The notes beneath the pieces are model-generated. The model made no database searches and had not been told where the DNA came from. It saw only the letters and a list, made by a program, of their open reading frames with translations. Of a stretch of DNA of 28,205 nt, positions 7,606 through 15,974 are shown piece by piece (the first letter of the stretch is position 1; every line of letters begins with the position of its first letter). A program made the translations under genes and the position numbers. Source of the stretch: SURF-25 sp040754255 (GTDB taxonomy: Bacteria; Omnitrophota; Gorgyraeia; Gygaellales; Profunditerraquicolaceae); the NCBI GenBank assembly GCA_040754255.1, contig JBFMDA010000018.1, forward strand, positions 1 through 28,205. Reading direction: 5' to 3'.

Positions 7606-8148
7606 TTATCTGTCCAATATCCTAAAAGAATTGGTGATCAAGCGCGCATCAGCCACATAACGCTCAAATTCGTCGGGCATAGCTACGTAGGTGATAATAT
7701 ATCCTTTATTCTTATGCACGAAAATTGTCTGGAGGCATTTGACAAAAACGCCCCGCTCAAGCGTTGAAAAAAGCAGCGAGTATGCCTCCTGCCTGCGTGC
7801 CAGCCTTACTTCTTTTACCTGGGTTATTTTTGTGCTTGAGGTCGGCTCTTCAAGCGCCTCTTTGGTCGCCTTATAATACTCCTGGAGGGTCAGCGATTTA
7901 CTGCCAAAATTCTGCACGATAATATTGACGCTCTCAAAAAAAATGTCGTTGTCGCTACTGCGCGGTGATATAAAGCTCACTATGCCCCCCATATCGCTGA
8001 CCGTAAAAGATGCCGGGTAACGTACGGTGTAGCCAAAAAGATCGTTTCTATACGTCAAAAGCGTTGGGTTATAGAAAAATAAAAGGAACCATATCCCGGC
8101 TAGTGCTGCCACCGCCGATGCGGCGATAACCGTATGCGTTGTTTTCAT
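7606..8148 (-). CDS. Membrane-anchored PsbP-like protein of unknown function
   Basis: A 180-residue protein with one N-terminal membrane segment (about residues 6-27, TVIAASAVAALAGIWFLLFF) and a soluble domain predicted outside the membrane. The domain starts YRNDLFGYTVRYPASFTV, contains VNIIVQNF and LTLQEYYKATKEAL, and ends GYIITYVAM, then ARLITNSFRIL. This order (a 'G-y-x-v-x-YP' start, a middle 'v-v' strand, a terminal 'i-x-SF-x') resembles PsbP/LpqN-like alpha-beta sandwich proteins, found outside photosynthesis with mostly unknown roles. Similarity is judged by eye and is moderate. It sits 27 bases after trpF and before the trpB promoter, inside an otherwise orderly trp cluster. No catalytic residues are recognisable. 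The start is supported by GGGG upstream of the ATG. Confidence 0.75.
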   Translation of the reverse strand: MKTTHTVIAASAVAALAGIWFLLFFYNPTLLTYRNDLFGYTVRYPASFTVSDMGGIVSFISPRSSDNDIFFESVNIIVQNFGSKSLTLQEYYKATKEALEEPTSSTKITQVKEVRLARRQEAYSLLFSTLERGVFVKCLQTIFVHKNKGYIITYVAMPDEFERYVADARLITNSFRILDR

Positions 8149-8175
8149 TGTGCCATCCCCATATGTACAAATGCG

Positions 8176-8790
8176 TTATTGTGCCTTGGCCGCCCGGATA
8201 AACCCTCTTACCTTGCCGTGGTGCTTTTTGCCGGCGGACAACTCTACAGAGCTCGATACATCGACCCAGTGGGGTTTTACAACAGATATCGCCCTGCGCA
8301 CATTGCGTGCATTAAGGCCCCCTGACAAAAATATGGGCCTTCGCAATGTAGTAAGGCGGCGCAGGAACCTCCAATCAAACGTTTTTCCGGTACCGCCAGG
8401 CTTTGATGCGGTAAATGTATCAAAGAGGTACGCAAACACCCGGTAACGCTGGACCCCTTTAAGGCTGCGTGCATCTTTTATCCTGAAGGCCTTGATTATC
8501 CGTTTCTTCCTGAAGCGGTTGCAGAACGCAACAGATTCGCTCCCGTGGAATTGCAGCATATCGAAACGGCACATCCTGTCTATGGCCCTGATCGTTTTTT
8601 CTCTTGCGTTTACGAATACGCCTACCCGCATCACGCCCCTGGGAAGCAGACGCAGGATAGACTTTGCATTGCCAGGAGTAATATAGCGCGGGCTCTTTTT
8701 ATAAAACACGAAACCGAGCGCATCGCAACCGGAATCCAGGGCACTCCTGGCATCTGCGGCATTGGTAATACCGCAGATCTTGACCTTCAC
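8176..8790 (-). CDS. trpF: Phosphoribosylanthranilate isomerase
   Basis: A TIM-barrel enzyme that isomerises phosphoribosylanthranilate to CdRP (an Amadori rearrangement). The catalytic cysteine is in VKICGITN near the start, and the catalytic aspartate is in LFDTFTASKPGGTGKTFDW. The end has LSGGLNARNV and VDVSSSVE, with Ser-Ser-Val-Glu as usual. I chose GTG at 8790, which gives the canonical MKVKICGIT start and has GGAG about 9 bases upstream. TTG at 8808, with its own AGGAG and a 7-base overlap with trpC, would add six residues and cannot be excluded. It follows trpC closely and is the last trp gene before the PsbP-like insertion. Confidence 0.96.
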   Translation of the reverse strand: MKVKICGITNAADARSALDSGCDALGFVFYKKSPRYITPGNAKSILRLLPRGVMRVGVFVNAREKTIRAIDRMCRFDMLQFHGSESVAFCNRFRKKRIIKAFRIKDARSLKGVQRYRVFAYLFDTFTASKPGGTGKTFDWRFLRRLTTLRRPIFLSGGLNARNVRRAISVVKPHWVDVSSSVELSAGKKHHGKVRGFIRAAKAQ

Positions 8791-8801
8791 TGCCTTCTCC
8801 G

Positions 8802-9665
8802 TTACCAACCCATCAACTCCTGTATGGTATTGACAATGTGCGGGGAACGTATAATTGCTTCACCTACCAGGATCGCATTGACTCCGAGGATCTTTAAAAA
8901 GAGGGTATCCTGGTAACTCTTTACCCCGCTCTCGACCACTGTCACCCTGTCCTTCGGAATCAGGGGAAAAAGCCTTTCAGTTGTTTTGAAATCGACTTCA
9001 AGGGAATGCAAATTACGGTTGTTTATGCCGAGTGCGAAGGAAATTTCTTTATGTTTCGCCCGGCCCGGCACCTTTTTCCCTGCCCGCTCCTGCGGCACTT
9101 CAGGCAAAGGGATTTTCAGGCCGAGTATTTTCTTAAGTTCTTTTTCCTCGTGCACCTCAACCAGGCATTCAAGGCCAAGGCTTTGTGCCAGTATAATCAA
9201 CTCCTGGATTTTTTCCTTTGAAAGCAAATCCGCGATAAGAAGCACGGCATCCGCGCCGAACGCGCGTGATTCATATATCTGGTAGGGCTCAAAAATAAAA
9301 TCCTTTCGTAATAAAGGTATATCGCTGACTGCCCCCCTGACATCGCTTAAATACGAAACGCTTCCCTGGAAAAAGTCTTCCTCCGTCAAGACCGATATAG
9401 CGCTTGCGCCTGCCTCCCGGTAACAGCGTGCGATTTGTACGGGATTAAAATCCTGGCAAATAACCCCGCCCGAAGGAGAAGCCTTTTTGATCTCTGCGAT
9501 GAGCGAGAGGGTATGGGGCTTGGAGATTGCCTCCAGAAACGGCAGCGTGGGCCCAAGGGTAAGTAGTTTAGAGCGCAACATTTCTTGAGAGAATTGCTGC
9601 TTGGCCAAGGCGACCCTTTCGGTCTTTTTTGCGATAATATCCTTTAAGGCGTCTGCCTTCTTCAT
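8802..9665 (-). CDS. trpC: Indole-3-glycerol phosphate synthase with an extra loop
   Basis: Converts CdRP to indole-3-glycerol phosphate. Catalytic residues are visible: LIAEIKKASPSGG (Glu and Lys), LLRKDF (Lys), CLVEVHEE (Glu), LGINNRNL (Asn) and VVESGV (Glu, Ser, Gly). The 287 residues exceed the usual 255-270. The excess lies at about residues 183-207, between helix 5 and strand 6, where a Pro/Lys/Arg-rich stretch including LPEVPQERAGKKVPGRAKHK sits in place of a short turn before INNRN. ATG at 9665 shares one base with the trpD stop (TGATG), so coupling is tight; a TTG one codon earlier is possible. The frame is intact across the extra loop. Confidence 0.96.
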   Translation of the reverse strand: MKKADALKDIIAKKTERVALAKQQFSQEMLRSKLLTLGPTLPFLEAISKPHTLSLIAEIKKASPSGGVICQDFNPVQIARCYREAGASAISVLTEEDFFQGSVSYLSDVRGAVSDIPLLRKDFIFEPYQIYESRAFGADAVLLIADLLSKEKIQELIILAQSLGLECLVEVHEEKELKKILGLKIPLPEVPQERAGKKVPGRAKHKEISFALGINNRNLHSLEVDFKTTERLFPLIPKDRVTVVESGVKSYQDTLFLKILGVNAILVGEAIIRSPHIVNTIQELMGW

Positions 9666-10684
9666 CAAAACCCTTCCTTACTTGAACATGCTTTTAGGAG
9701 TGCCAATTTTTCCAGTGCCTTCCCCGAATCGATAGAAATAGAGGCGAGCCCAAACCCTTCTTTAATCGACGGGGCCTTATCCGCGGCATAAATGGCGCAG
9801 GCAGCATTCAAGAGCACAATATCACGGTAAGGGCCGGCTTTGCCGCTTAATACGCCTGTGAGGATTTTTGCATTATCACAGGCGGTGCCGCCTTTAAGTT
9901 CGCGTAGCTCAACCCGCTTAAGCCCGAAATCTTCCGGGCAGATACGGTAATTTTTCAGGGAATCCCCCCTTACATCGGAAACGAAAGTCGGGGCGGTAGT
10001 GGTTACTTCGTCGAGGCCGTCCTCGCCGTGAACGACGAGGGCGTGCCTTGCCCCTAAATTACTGAGCGTGCGCGCCAGGGGCTCTGTCAGTTTCCTGTCA
10101 TAGACGCCTACCAATTGATGCGTTGCGTGCGCCGGATTCGCCAGGGGCCCGAGGATGTTAAAAATGGTCCTTGTCCCTATCTGCTTCCTTGCCGGCATTG
10201 CATATTTCATAGCCGGATGCATTGCAGGCGCGAATAAAAAGGCTATTCCTATGCTCTTAAGGCAGCGGGTAATTTTTTCTTTCTCCATCGCGATGTTGAC
10301 GCCCAGGGCCTCAAGGACATCGGCGCTGCCCGAGGAGCTTGAGATAGAGCGGTTCCCGTGCTTTGCAACGGTGATGCCTGCGCCGCAGGCAACAAAAGCA
10401 ACCGCCGTAGAAACGTTAAAGGTCCCTTTCTTATCTCCTCCCGTGCCGCAGGTATCCAGCACGATATCTTCATCTACGCTGATCTTGACTGCGTGCGTAC
10501 GCATCACTGAAACCGCAGCTGTCAATTCCTCAACCGTCTCTCCCTTTTTCTTTAGCTCCACCAGGAAAGAAACAACGGCATCGGTAGAAACAGCCCCGGT
10601 CATGATTTCTTCCATAGCTAAGTGCATCTGCCCTGAGCTTAAGTCCTTGCCTTCTTTAAGTCTTTCCGTAGCTTCAAGAATCAT
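9665..10684 (-). CDS. trpD: Anthranilate phosphoribosyltransferase
   Basis: A 339-residue enzyme that transfers phosphoribose from PRPP to anthranilate. Family signatures are in order: an N-terminal helical domain, then DTCGTGGDKKGTFNVST at about 77-93 (PRPP pyrophosphate loop), AKHGNRSISSSSGSADVLEALG at 107-128 (anthranilate and PRPP contacts), FLFAPAMHPAMK and RTIFNILGPLANPA (second substrate site), and DGLDEVTTT (Mg2+-binding Asp-Glu). It overlaps trpG by 4 bases at its start (ATGA) and trpC at its end. It is separate from trpG here rather than fused. Nothing is missing. Confidence 0.98.
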   Translation of the reverse strand: MILEATERLKEGKDLSSGQMHLAMEEIMTGAVSTDAVVSFLVELKKKGETVEELTAAVSVMRTHAVKISVDEDIVLDTCGTGGDKKGTFNVSTAVAFVACGAGITVAKHGNRSISSSSGSADVLEALGVNIAMEKEKITRCLKSIGIAFLFAPAMHPAMKYAMPARKQIGTRTIFNILGPLANPAHATHQLVGVYDRKLTEPLARTLSNLGARHALVVHGEDGLDEVTTTAPTFVSDVRGDSLKNYRICPEDFGLKRVELRELKGGTACDNAKILTGVLSGKAGPYRDIVLLNAACAIYAADKAPSIKEGFGLASISIDSGKALEKLALLKACSSKEGF

Positions 10685-11277
10685 AATGAGGCATATCTCC
10701 TGCCGTAGGCCTTAGCCTGCTGCAGGAAATTCCCAAGTAATTGTTTACCGACATGCGTAAGTATTGATTCCGGATGGAATTGGACCCCCCACAGGGGCTG
10801 ATCCCTGTGTTTCAACCCCATAATCTCTGCTTCTTTTGTCCAGGCAGTAATACACAGGCATTCGGGCAGACCCTTTCTTTCTACCAAGAGCGAATGGTAA
10901 CGCGTCGCTTCGAAAGGGCTTTTTATGTTTTTGAAAATGGTTTTTTTATCGTGGTAAATCAATGACGTTTTGCCGTGCATGATTTTTTTAGCTATCCCCA
11001 CCTTAGCTCCGTATGTATAGCCGATGCACTGATGGCCGAGGCATACGCCCAGCATCGCGACAGCGCCTGCAAAACGTTCGATAACCTGGCAGGAGATCCC
11101 TGCGTGTTCTGGCCTGCCCGGGCCAGGAGAGATCACGATACAATCGGGCTTAAGCTGCCGTATTTTTTCAACGGTAATCTTGTCATTGCGGAACACCTTT
11201 ACCTCCTGTCCGAGTTCTTGAAAATACTGGACCAGGTTATAGGTAAAAGAATCGTAGTTATCAATTACCAAAAGCAT
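10681..11277 (-). CDS. trpG: Anthranilate/aminodeoxychorismate synthase glutamine amidotransferase subunit
   Basis: A 198-residue class I glutamine amidotransferase that supplies ammonia to its synthase partner. The triad is complete: Cys79 in LGVCLGHQ, and His168 and Glu170 in QFHPES. The oxyanion-side motif ISPGPGRPEHAG is present. It starts 2 bases after the murA stop and overlaps trpD, so it heads the trp block. TrpE, its expected partner, is not in the window. The same subunit often serves PabB as well, so it could be amphibolic; the placement beside trpD favours a tryptophan role. Confidence 0.95.
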   Translation of the reverse strand: MLLVIDNYDSFTYNLVQYFQELGQEVKVFRNDKITVEKIRQLKPDCIVISPGPGRPEHAGISCQVIERFAGAVAMLGVCLGHQCIGYTYGAKVGIAKKIMHGKTSLIYHDKKTIFKNIKSPFEATRYHSLLVERKGLPECLCITAWTKEAEIMGLKHRDQPLWGVQFHPESILTHVGKQLLGNFLQQAKAYGRRYASL

Positions 11278-11279
11278 AT

Positions 11280-12542
11280 CTATTCCTTTTCTCTCTGGAT
11301 ACAGGCGCCCAGCTGCCGCAGCTTTATGTCTAAATTTTCGTATCCCCGCTCAAGGTGATAGATCCTGGAGATAGAAGTAGCTCCCTTTGCCGCAAGGCCC
11401 GCCAAGACCAGGCTTGCCGACGCCCTGAGGTCAGAAGCCATAACCGGGGCACCGGAAAGTTGCATTACCCCTTCTACTATTGCATTGGGTCCTTCCCGCT
11501 GAATAGATGCTCCCATACGGTTAAGTTCTGCCACATGCATGAATCTGTCGGGATACACTTTCTCGGTAATCACGCTCACTCCGGGAGTAACACTCATCAG
11601 GCTCATCATCTGCGCCTGCATATCAGTGGGAAAGCCCGGATACGGCAACGTAGTAACATTCACCGCGCGTAATCTGCGCCGGGCATACACGCGCAGCGAA
11701 CTATCCGACTTCTTTATCGAGGCTCCGGACTCTAAAAGCTTGTCAATCACCGCCCCTAAATGCTGGAAATTGACGTTCTTAATCAGGATATCCCCTCCCG
11801 TAATCAACGCAGCGATCATAAAGGTACCGGCTTCGATACGGTCGGGTATTATCCTATGCTCTGCGCCATGAAGGCGCCTGACTCCCTCTATCTCAATAAT
11901 CGGCGTGCCGTGCCCTTTTATTTTAGCGCCCATCTTCACCAGGAACGCTGCCAAATCCTGGACTTCCGGCTCGCACGCAGCCGCTTCAATTACCGTCTTT
12001 CCCCTGCCCAATACCGCAGCCATAAGTAGATTATCCGTAGCCAACACAGAGGACCCGAATGTACCGCCTAGATATACATACCCTCCCTTAAGAGACTTGG
12101 CGCGCGCGATCACGTACCCCGCATCAACCTTGATATCCGCACCCAGGGCCTTCAGGCCCTTTAAATGCAAGTCAACCGGCCTTACCCCTATAATACAACC
12201 GCCGGGAAGCGAGACCTTGGCTTCTCTGTATTTGCCGATGAGCGGCCCCAGTACACAGAAAGAAGCGCGCATCGTAGAAACCAGCTTATAATCGGCTACT
12301 ACACTATGCCTCTTAGTAGAATGCACCCTGGCAATCCCGTTGTCAAAAGAAACGTCTTTGCCTAAGGAGCGCAGGATCTTCAGCATCGTGAGGGTATCGC
12401 GTAAATGCGGGACTCCCCTGATCACACAAGGCTCATCGGTAAGCAGTGTAGCGGCAAGTATGGGCAGCGATGAGTTTTTTGACCCGGAAACAACCACTTC
12501 TCCTTTAAGCTGTGCTCTGCCGCGAATAATTAATTTATCCAT
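11280..12542 (-). CDS. murA: UDP-N-acetylglucosamine 1-carboxyvinyltransferase
   Basis: The 420-residue enzyme makes the first committed step of peptidoglycan synthesis, adding enolpyruvate from PEP to UDP-GlcNAc. Lys22 and Asn23 are in VVSGSKNSSLP and the PEP-attacking cysteine is Cys116 in SLPGGCIIGVRPVDLHL. Keeping the cysteine implies the enzyme should be sensitive to fosfomycin, unlike the Cys-to-Asp forms. The C-terminal half has TTLPYPGFPTDMQAQMM and RFMHVAELNRMGA. AAAGGA lies upstream of the ATG. It sits between prmC and trpG; the prfA-prmC-murA order is seen in several bacterial groups. Confidence 0.98.
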   Translation of the reverse strand: MDKLIIRGRAQLKGEVVVSGSKNSSLPILAATLLTDEPCVIRGVPHLRDTLTMLKILRSLGKDVSFDNGIARVHSTKRHSVVADYKLVSTMRASFCVLGPLIGKYREAKVSLPGGCIIGVRPVDLHLKGLKALGADIKVDAGYVIARAKSLKGGYVYLGGTFGSSVLATDNLLMAAVLGRGKTVIEAAACEPEVQDLAAFLVKMGAKIKGHGTPIIEIEGVRRLHGAEHRIIPDRIEAGTFMIAALITGGDILIKNVNFQHLGAVIDKLLESGASIKKSDSSLRVYARRRLRAVNVTTLPYPGFPTDMQAQMMSLMSVTPGVSVITEKVYPDRFMHVAELNRMGASIQREGPNAIVEGVMQLSGAPVMASDLRASASLVLAGLAAKGATSISRIYHLERGYENLDIKLRQLGACIQREKE

Positions 12543-12584
12543 CGTCCCACTTTATCCTTTCTTTATCATCCTAATCCGGCGCTG

Positions 12585-13388
12585 CTAACTCCGCAGGCGC
12601 GCTACGATTACGCGCTCAATCCCGCCATAATCCTTGACAACCTTGGTTACCTCGAAAACCCCCCGCGCCTGAAAAATCTCAACTACCGCATCTTTCTGGC
12701 TACTGCCTATTTCAACCACCATCGTACCGTCGGCTTTCAAAAACCGAGGGGCATCCGCGCAGATCCTTCTGTAAAATGCAAGTCCGTCAGGCCCTCCGTC
12801 GAGAGCGGCAGGCGGTTGATGCCGTACCTCTGGCGCAAGGTGCGCTATTTCACATTGCCGTATATACGGAGGGTTGCTTACTATCATATCAAAAGTCATG
12901 CCGTCCAATGCAGGGCTTGCGAATAAATCGCTGTATATAAAATTAATCCGGCGCTCTAAGCCGTGGAGTCTGGCGTTTGCCTGCGCACGCGCAAGGGCCC
13001 TCCTGGAAATATCTACCGCAAAGAACTGCGCCTGGGGCAGCCAGCGTGCAAGGGCTATTGCGATAACTCCGCTGCCTGTGCCCAAATCCATAATGTGTAC
13101 GCGCTCCTCGTTATGGGGGCGTAGAGAGGCGATACAGGAGAAAGCTTCTTCTATGACTAATTCTGTTTCCGGCCTAGGGATGAATACATCGGCATCCACC
13201 TTGAATTCCAACCCCATACATTCGGTATCCCCAAGGATATATTCCAAAGGGATGCCCTTAATTCTTTTTTTCAATGCCTCCGAGAGGAAAAGGGTTATTT
13301 TGCTGTCAAGTTTCCTGCGCCCATCGAGATAGAGAGACGCACGGTCACATTGCAGGGCCCTGCTCAACAATATCTCGGCTTCATTCAT
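12585..13388 (-). CDS. prmC: Peptide chain release factor N5-glutamine methyltransferase
   Basis: A 267-residue methyltransferase that modifies the glutamine of the GGQ motif in release factors. It has an N-terminal helical domain that grips the factor, SAM-binding motif I DLGTGSGVIA (about 101-110), an acidic motif FAVDISRRAL, and the catalytic NPPY motif at about 172-175 in IVSNPPYIRQ. It also has the typical FIPRPETE. It lies 5 bases downstream of its substrate gene prfA, the classic pairing. Length and motifs are complete. Confidence 0.97.
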   Translation of the reverse strand: MNEAEILLSRALQCDRASLYLDGRRKLDSKITLFLSEALKKRIKGIPLEYILGDTECMGLEFKVDADVFIPRPETELVIEEAFSCIASLRPHNEERVHIMDLGTGSGVIAIALARWLPQAQFFAVDISRRALARAQANARLHGLERRINFIYSDLFASPALDGMTFDMIVSNPPYIRQCEIAHLAPEVRHQPPAALDGGPDGLAFYRRICADAPRFLKADGTMVVEIGSSQKDAVVEIFQARGVFEVTKVVKDYGGIERVIVARLRS

Positions 13389-13393
13389 CGCGC

Positions 13394-14473
13394 TTACCCT
13401 TTGGTAGACCCCTCTTGTTTTTCCTCGGAGGCCCTTATGAGGTTATCGGATAAGTCGTCAAGGTCCCCTTCAAGGATCGACTCCATCTTAAAAAGGGTCA
13501 GGTTGATTCTATGGTCGGTGATCCGGCGGTCGGGGAAATTATACGTCCTGATCTTTTCGCTCCTGTCCCCTGTGCCGATCTGAGACTTTCTCTCCTGGAC
13601 AATCTTTTTTCTTTCTTCCTGCTCTTTCACATCCAGAAGTCTTGCGCGCAGGATCCTCATGGCTTTATTTTTATTTTTCAGCTGAGAGCGCTCATCCTGG
13701 CAAGCGACTACCAGTCCCGAGGGGATATGGGTGATACGTACGGCGGAATCGCTTTTCTGCATATGCTGACCGCCAGGCCCGGAGGAACGGTATGTATCGA
13801 TGCGCAGGTCTTTTGTATCGATTGCGAACTCGACCTCCTCGGGTTCGAAAAGAACTGCCACGGTTGCGGTAGAGGTATGGATCCTTCCTTGCGCCTCGGT
13901 CGCGGGGACGCGCTGCACGCGATGGACCCCGCTCTCAAACTTAAGCCGCTTATAGGCGTCTTTGCCCTTGATGCCGAAGACGACTTCTTTAAAACCGCCC
14001 ACGTCAGTCGGATGCGATGACATCACTTCCGTGGACCAGCCTTTTCTCTCGGCATATTTACTGTACATCCGATAGAGGTCTGCGGCAAAGAGGGCTGCTT
14101 CAAGGCCTCCGGTGCCTTGCCGGATTTCCATAATAACGTCTTTGCCCATATCTTTATCATCCTGCGCCAAGGCTTCTCGTATCCGTACCTGAAGGTCATC
14201 GCCCTTCTCCCGAAGGCTCTTTAGTTCCTTTTCTGCCAGGTCGACAAAATCCTTGTCGTGTTTTTGGCAAAGCAAAGTTTCTAACTCTTCTTTTTCCTTT
14301 TGGTTCTTCTTAAGGGCGCGGAACAAATACACCGCATCTTTTAAGCCTGAGAGCTCTTTTGCGTAACGGTTATACTGGTTGGTATCCGCCATAACCTCTG
14401 GAGATGCCAATAGGGCTTCCAGCTCCTTGTAACGGCTTTCCAATTTCTCAAGACGTTCTTGCAGAGGGAACAT
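13394..14473 (-). CDS. prfA: Peptide chain release factor 1
   Basis: A 359-residue RF1 that reads UAA and UAG in the ribosomal A site. The codon-recognition tripeptide is PAT at about 190-192 in HRVQRVPATEAQGRIH, which separates RF1 from RF2 (SPF). The GGQ peptidyl-tRNA hydrolysis loop is at 234-236. The residues after GGQ read HMQKSDSAVRITH, where many RF1 have HVN-T-TDSAVRITH, so two positions beside the loop are changed; the glutamine itself is kept, and prmC follows to methylate it. The N-terminal coiled domain 1 is complete. It is preceded by rpmE and lies 5 bases ahead of prmC. Confidence 0.97.
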   Translation of the reverse strand: MFPLQERLEKLESRYKELEALLASPEVMADTNQYNRYAKELSGLKDAVYLFRALKKNQKEKEELETLLCQKHDKDFVDLAEKELKSLREKGDDLQVRIREALAQDDKDMGKDVIMEIRQGTGGLEAALFAADLYRMYSKYAERKGWSTEVMSSHPTDVGGFKEVVFGIKGKDAYKRLKFESGVHRVQRVPATEAQGRIHTSTATVAVLFEPEEVEFAIDTKDLRIDTYRSSGPGGQHMQKSDSAVRITHIPSGLVVACQDERSQLKNKNKAMRILRARLLDVKEQEERKKIVQERKSQIGTGDRSEKIRTYNFPDRRITDHRINLTLFKMESILEGDLDDLSDNLIRASEEKQEGSTKG

Positions 14474-14488
14474 ATACTATGCGAATAA

Positions 14489-14689
14489 TTATTTCTTCCC
14501 GTATTTCTTCATGAACTTATCAACCCTGCCCGCAGAATCTACAAACTTTTGCTTCCCCGTAAAAAAGGGATGGCACTTCGAGCATATCTCAACACGGATG
14601 TTGGGCCTAGTCGAACGCGTATGGATTGTCTCTCCGCATGCGCAGACAATCGTGCTCTCTTTGTAGTTAGGATGGATTTTATCTTTCAC
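14489..14689 (-). CDS. rpmE: Large ribosomal subunit protein bL31
   Basis: A 66-residue L31 of the zinc-binding (C+) type. Cysteines are at CACGET and CSKCHPFF, which form the zinc site, followed by the conserved FTGKQKFVDSAGRVDKF. It starts with GTG at 14689, 7 bases after a strong AGGAGG, rather than ATG. It lies between rho and prfA; the rho-rpmE-prfA-prmC order is widespread. Zinc-type L31 is often exchanged for a C- form under zinc starvation, but no second copy is visible here. Confidence 0.97.
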   Translation of the reverse strand: MKDKIHPNYKESTIVCACGETIHTRSTRPNIRVEICSKCHPFFTGKQKFVDSAGRVDKFMKKYGKK

Positions 14690-14714
14690 GTAATACCTCC
14701 TGTTGGTTGAGTAA

Positions 14715-15974
14715 TTAATGGTTCATGCTGTTTAAAAATTCCGCATTATTTTTGGTCTTGGATAACTTCTCGATCAGAAGCTCCATTGCCTCTACGTTGT
14801 TCAATTCGTTCAAAACCTTCCTCAATATCCAAACCCGCTGAAGTTCTTCGGGTTTCAATAAAAGCTCCTCGTGCCTGGTATTGGAGCGCTTGATGTCCAT
14901 GGCAGGATAAATTCTGCGCTGGAACAGGTTTCTATCCAGTTGTAGTTCCATATTGCCGGTACCCTTGAATTCCTCAAAGATTACCTCGTCCATCCTGCTT
15001 CCCGTATCCACAAGGGCTGTCGCAATGATTGTAAGGCTTCCCCCTTCTTCGATTGCCCTGGCTGCGCCGAAGAAGCGCTTTGGTTTTTGGAGGGCGTTTG
15101 AATCAATGCCGCCCGACAATACCTTCCCGCTATGCGGAATAACCGAATTATACGCCCGTGCCAGGCGGGTGATGCTGTCTAAAAGCACCACCACATCCCG
15201 CTTATGCTCCACCAGCCGCTTTGCCTTCTCAAGCACGATCTCTGCGACCTGAATATGGCGCTCAGGAGGCTCGTCAAACGTGGAAGAAATCACCTCGCCC
15301 TTGACGTGTCTCTGCATATCAGTCACTTCTTCGGGCCGCTCGTCAATCAAGAGCACGATTAGTATCACATCGGGGTTGTTTACCATTATCGCGTTGGCAA
15401 TTTTTTGCAAAAGCACGGTCTTGCCGCTGTAGGGTTGGGCAACTATGAGGCCGCGCTGGCCTTTGCCTAAAGGCGTCAATAAACTCATGATACGCATAGA
15501 AGTCTCTTCCCTGGCCGTCTCAAGATTGAACCTCTCGTGAGGATAAATCGGAGTGAGGTTGTCGAAGAGCACCTTCTCCTTGACTTCCTCCGGGTTCTCA
15601 AAATTCACCGCCTCCACTTTTAAAAGGGCAAAATACTTTTCTCCCTCCTTTGGCGGGCGTATCTGGCCGCTGACCGTATCGCCGGTCCTTAAGTCAAACT
15701 TCCTTATCTGGGAAGGCGAAACATAGATATCATCGGGACAGGGTAAATAATTATAATTCGGCGAGCGCAAAAAGCCGAACCCCTCCGGCAGGATCTCTAA
15801 AATCCCCTCGCCGAACATCAGCCCTTCCTTCTCCGCCTGCGCCTGCAGGATCTTGAAAATAAGGTCCTGTTTTTTGAGGCCGCTGGTGCCGTTGACGTTT
15901 AATTCCTTGGCGAGCTTATTCAATTCGATAATCTTCATGTCTTTTAGATTCCCGATGTCTAACTTTTCCACCAT
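14715..15974 (-). CDS. rho: Transcription termination factor Rho
   Basis: A 419-residue hexameric RNA-dependent ATPase that ends transcription. It has an N-terminal helix bundle (LKDMKIIELNKLAKELNV), a primary RNA-binding OB domain (EGFGFLRSPNYNYLPCPDDIYVS), Walker A QPYSGKT (about 180-186), Walker B VVVLLDSITRLARAYN, the Q-loop region GEVISSTFDEPP and the R-loop region RSNTRHEELL. There is no long N-terminal insertion. Walker A is unusual: most Rho proteins have PPKAGKT, so the first lysine (Lys181 in E. coli) is Tyr182 here, while the catalytic lysine is kept at 185. Rho may explain why intrinsic terminators are scarce in this window. The start overlaps coaE by 16 bases; GTG one codon later also fits the AGGAGG. 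Confidence 0.97.
   Translation of the reverse strand: MVEKLDIGNLKDMKIIELNKLAKELNVNGTSGLKKQDLIFKILQAQAEKEGLMFGEGILEILPEGFGFLRSPNYNYLPCPDDIYVSPSQIRKFDLRTGDTVSGQIRPPKEGEKYFALLKVEAVNFENPEEVKEKVLFDNLTPIYPHERFNLETAREETSMRIMSLLTPLGKGQRGLIVAQPYSGKTVLLQKIANAIMVNNPDVILIVLLIDERPEEVTDMQRHVKGEVISSTFDEPPERHIQVAEIVLEKAKRLVEHKRDVVVLLDSITRLARAYNSVIPHSGKVLSGGIDSNALQKPKRFFGAARAIEEGGSLTIIATALVDTGSRMDEVIFEEFKGTGNMELQLDRNLFQRRIYPAMDIKRSNTRHEELLLKPEELQRVWILRKVLNELNNVEAMELLIEKLSKTKNNAEFLNSMNH

Noticed and set aside
10155..10715. Plus-strand open frame of 186 codons
   Set aside because: Antisense to trpD and the trpG end, low-complexity Ser/Thr/Ala text, no recognisable domain; an opposite-strand shadow of a GC-biased gene.
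10681..11300. Tryptophan leader peptide or T-box before trpG
   Set aside because: murA ends 2 bases before trpG, leaving no room for an attenuator, and the murA end shows no Trp-rich short frame.
13511..14020. Plus-strand open frame of 169 codons
   Set aside because: Antisense to prfA with no signature; prfA has PAT and GGQ in its own frame.
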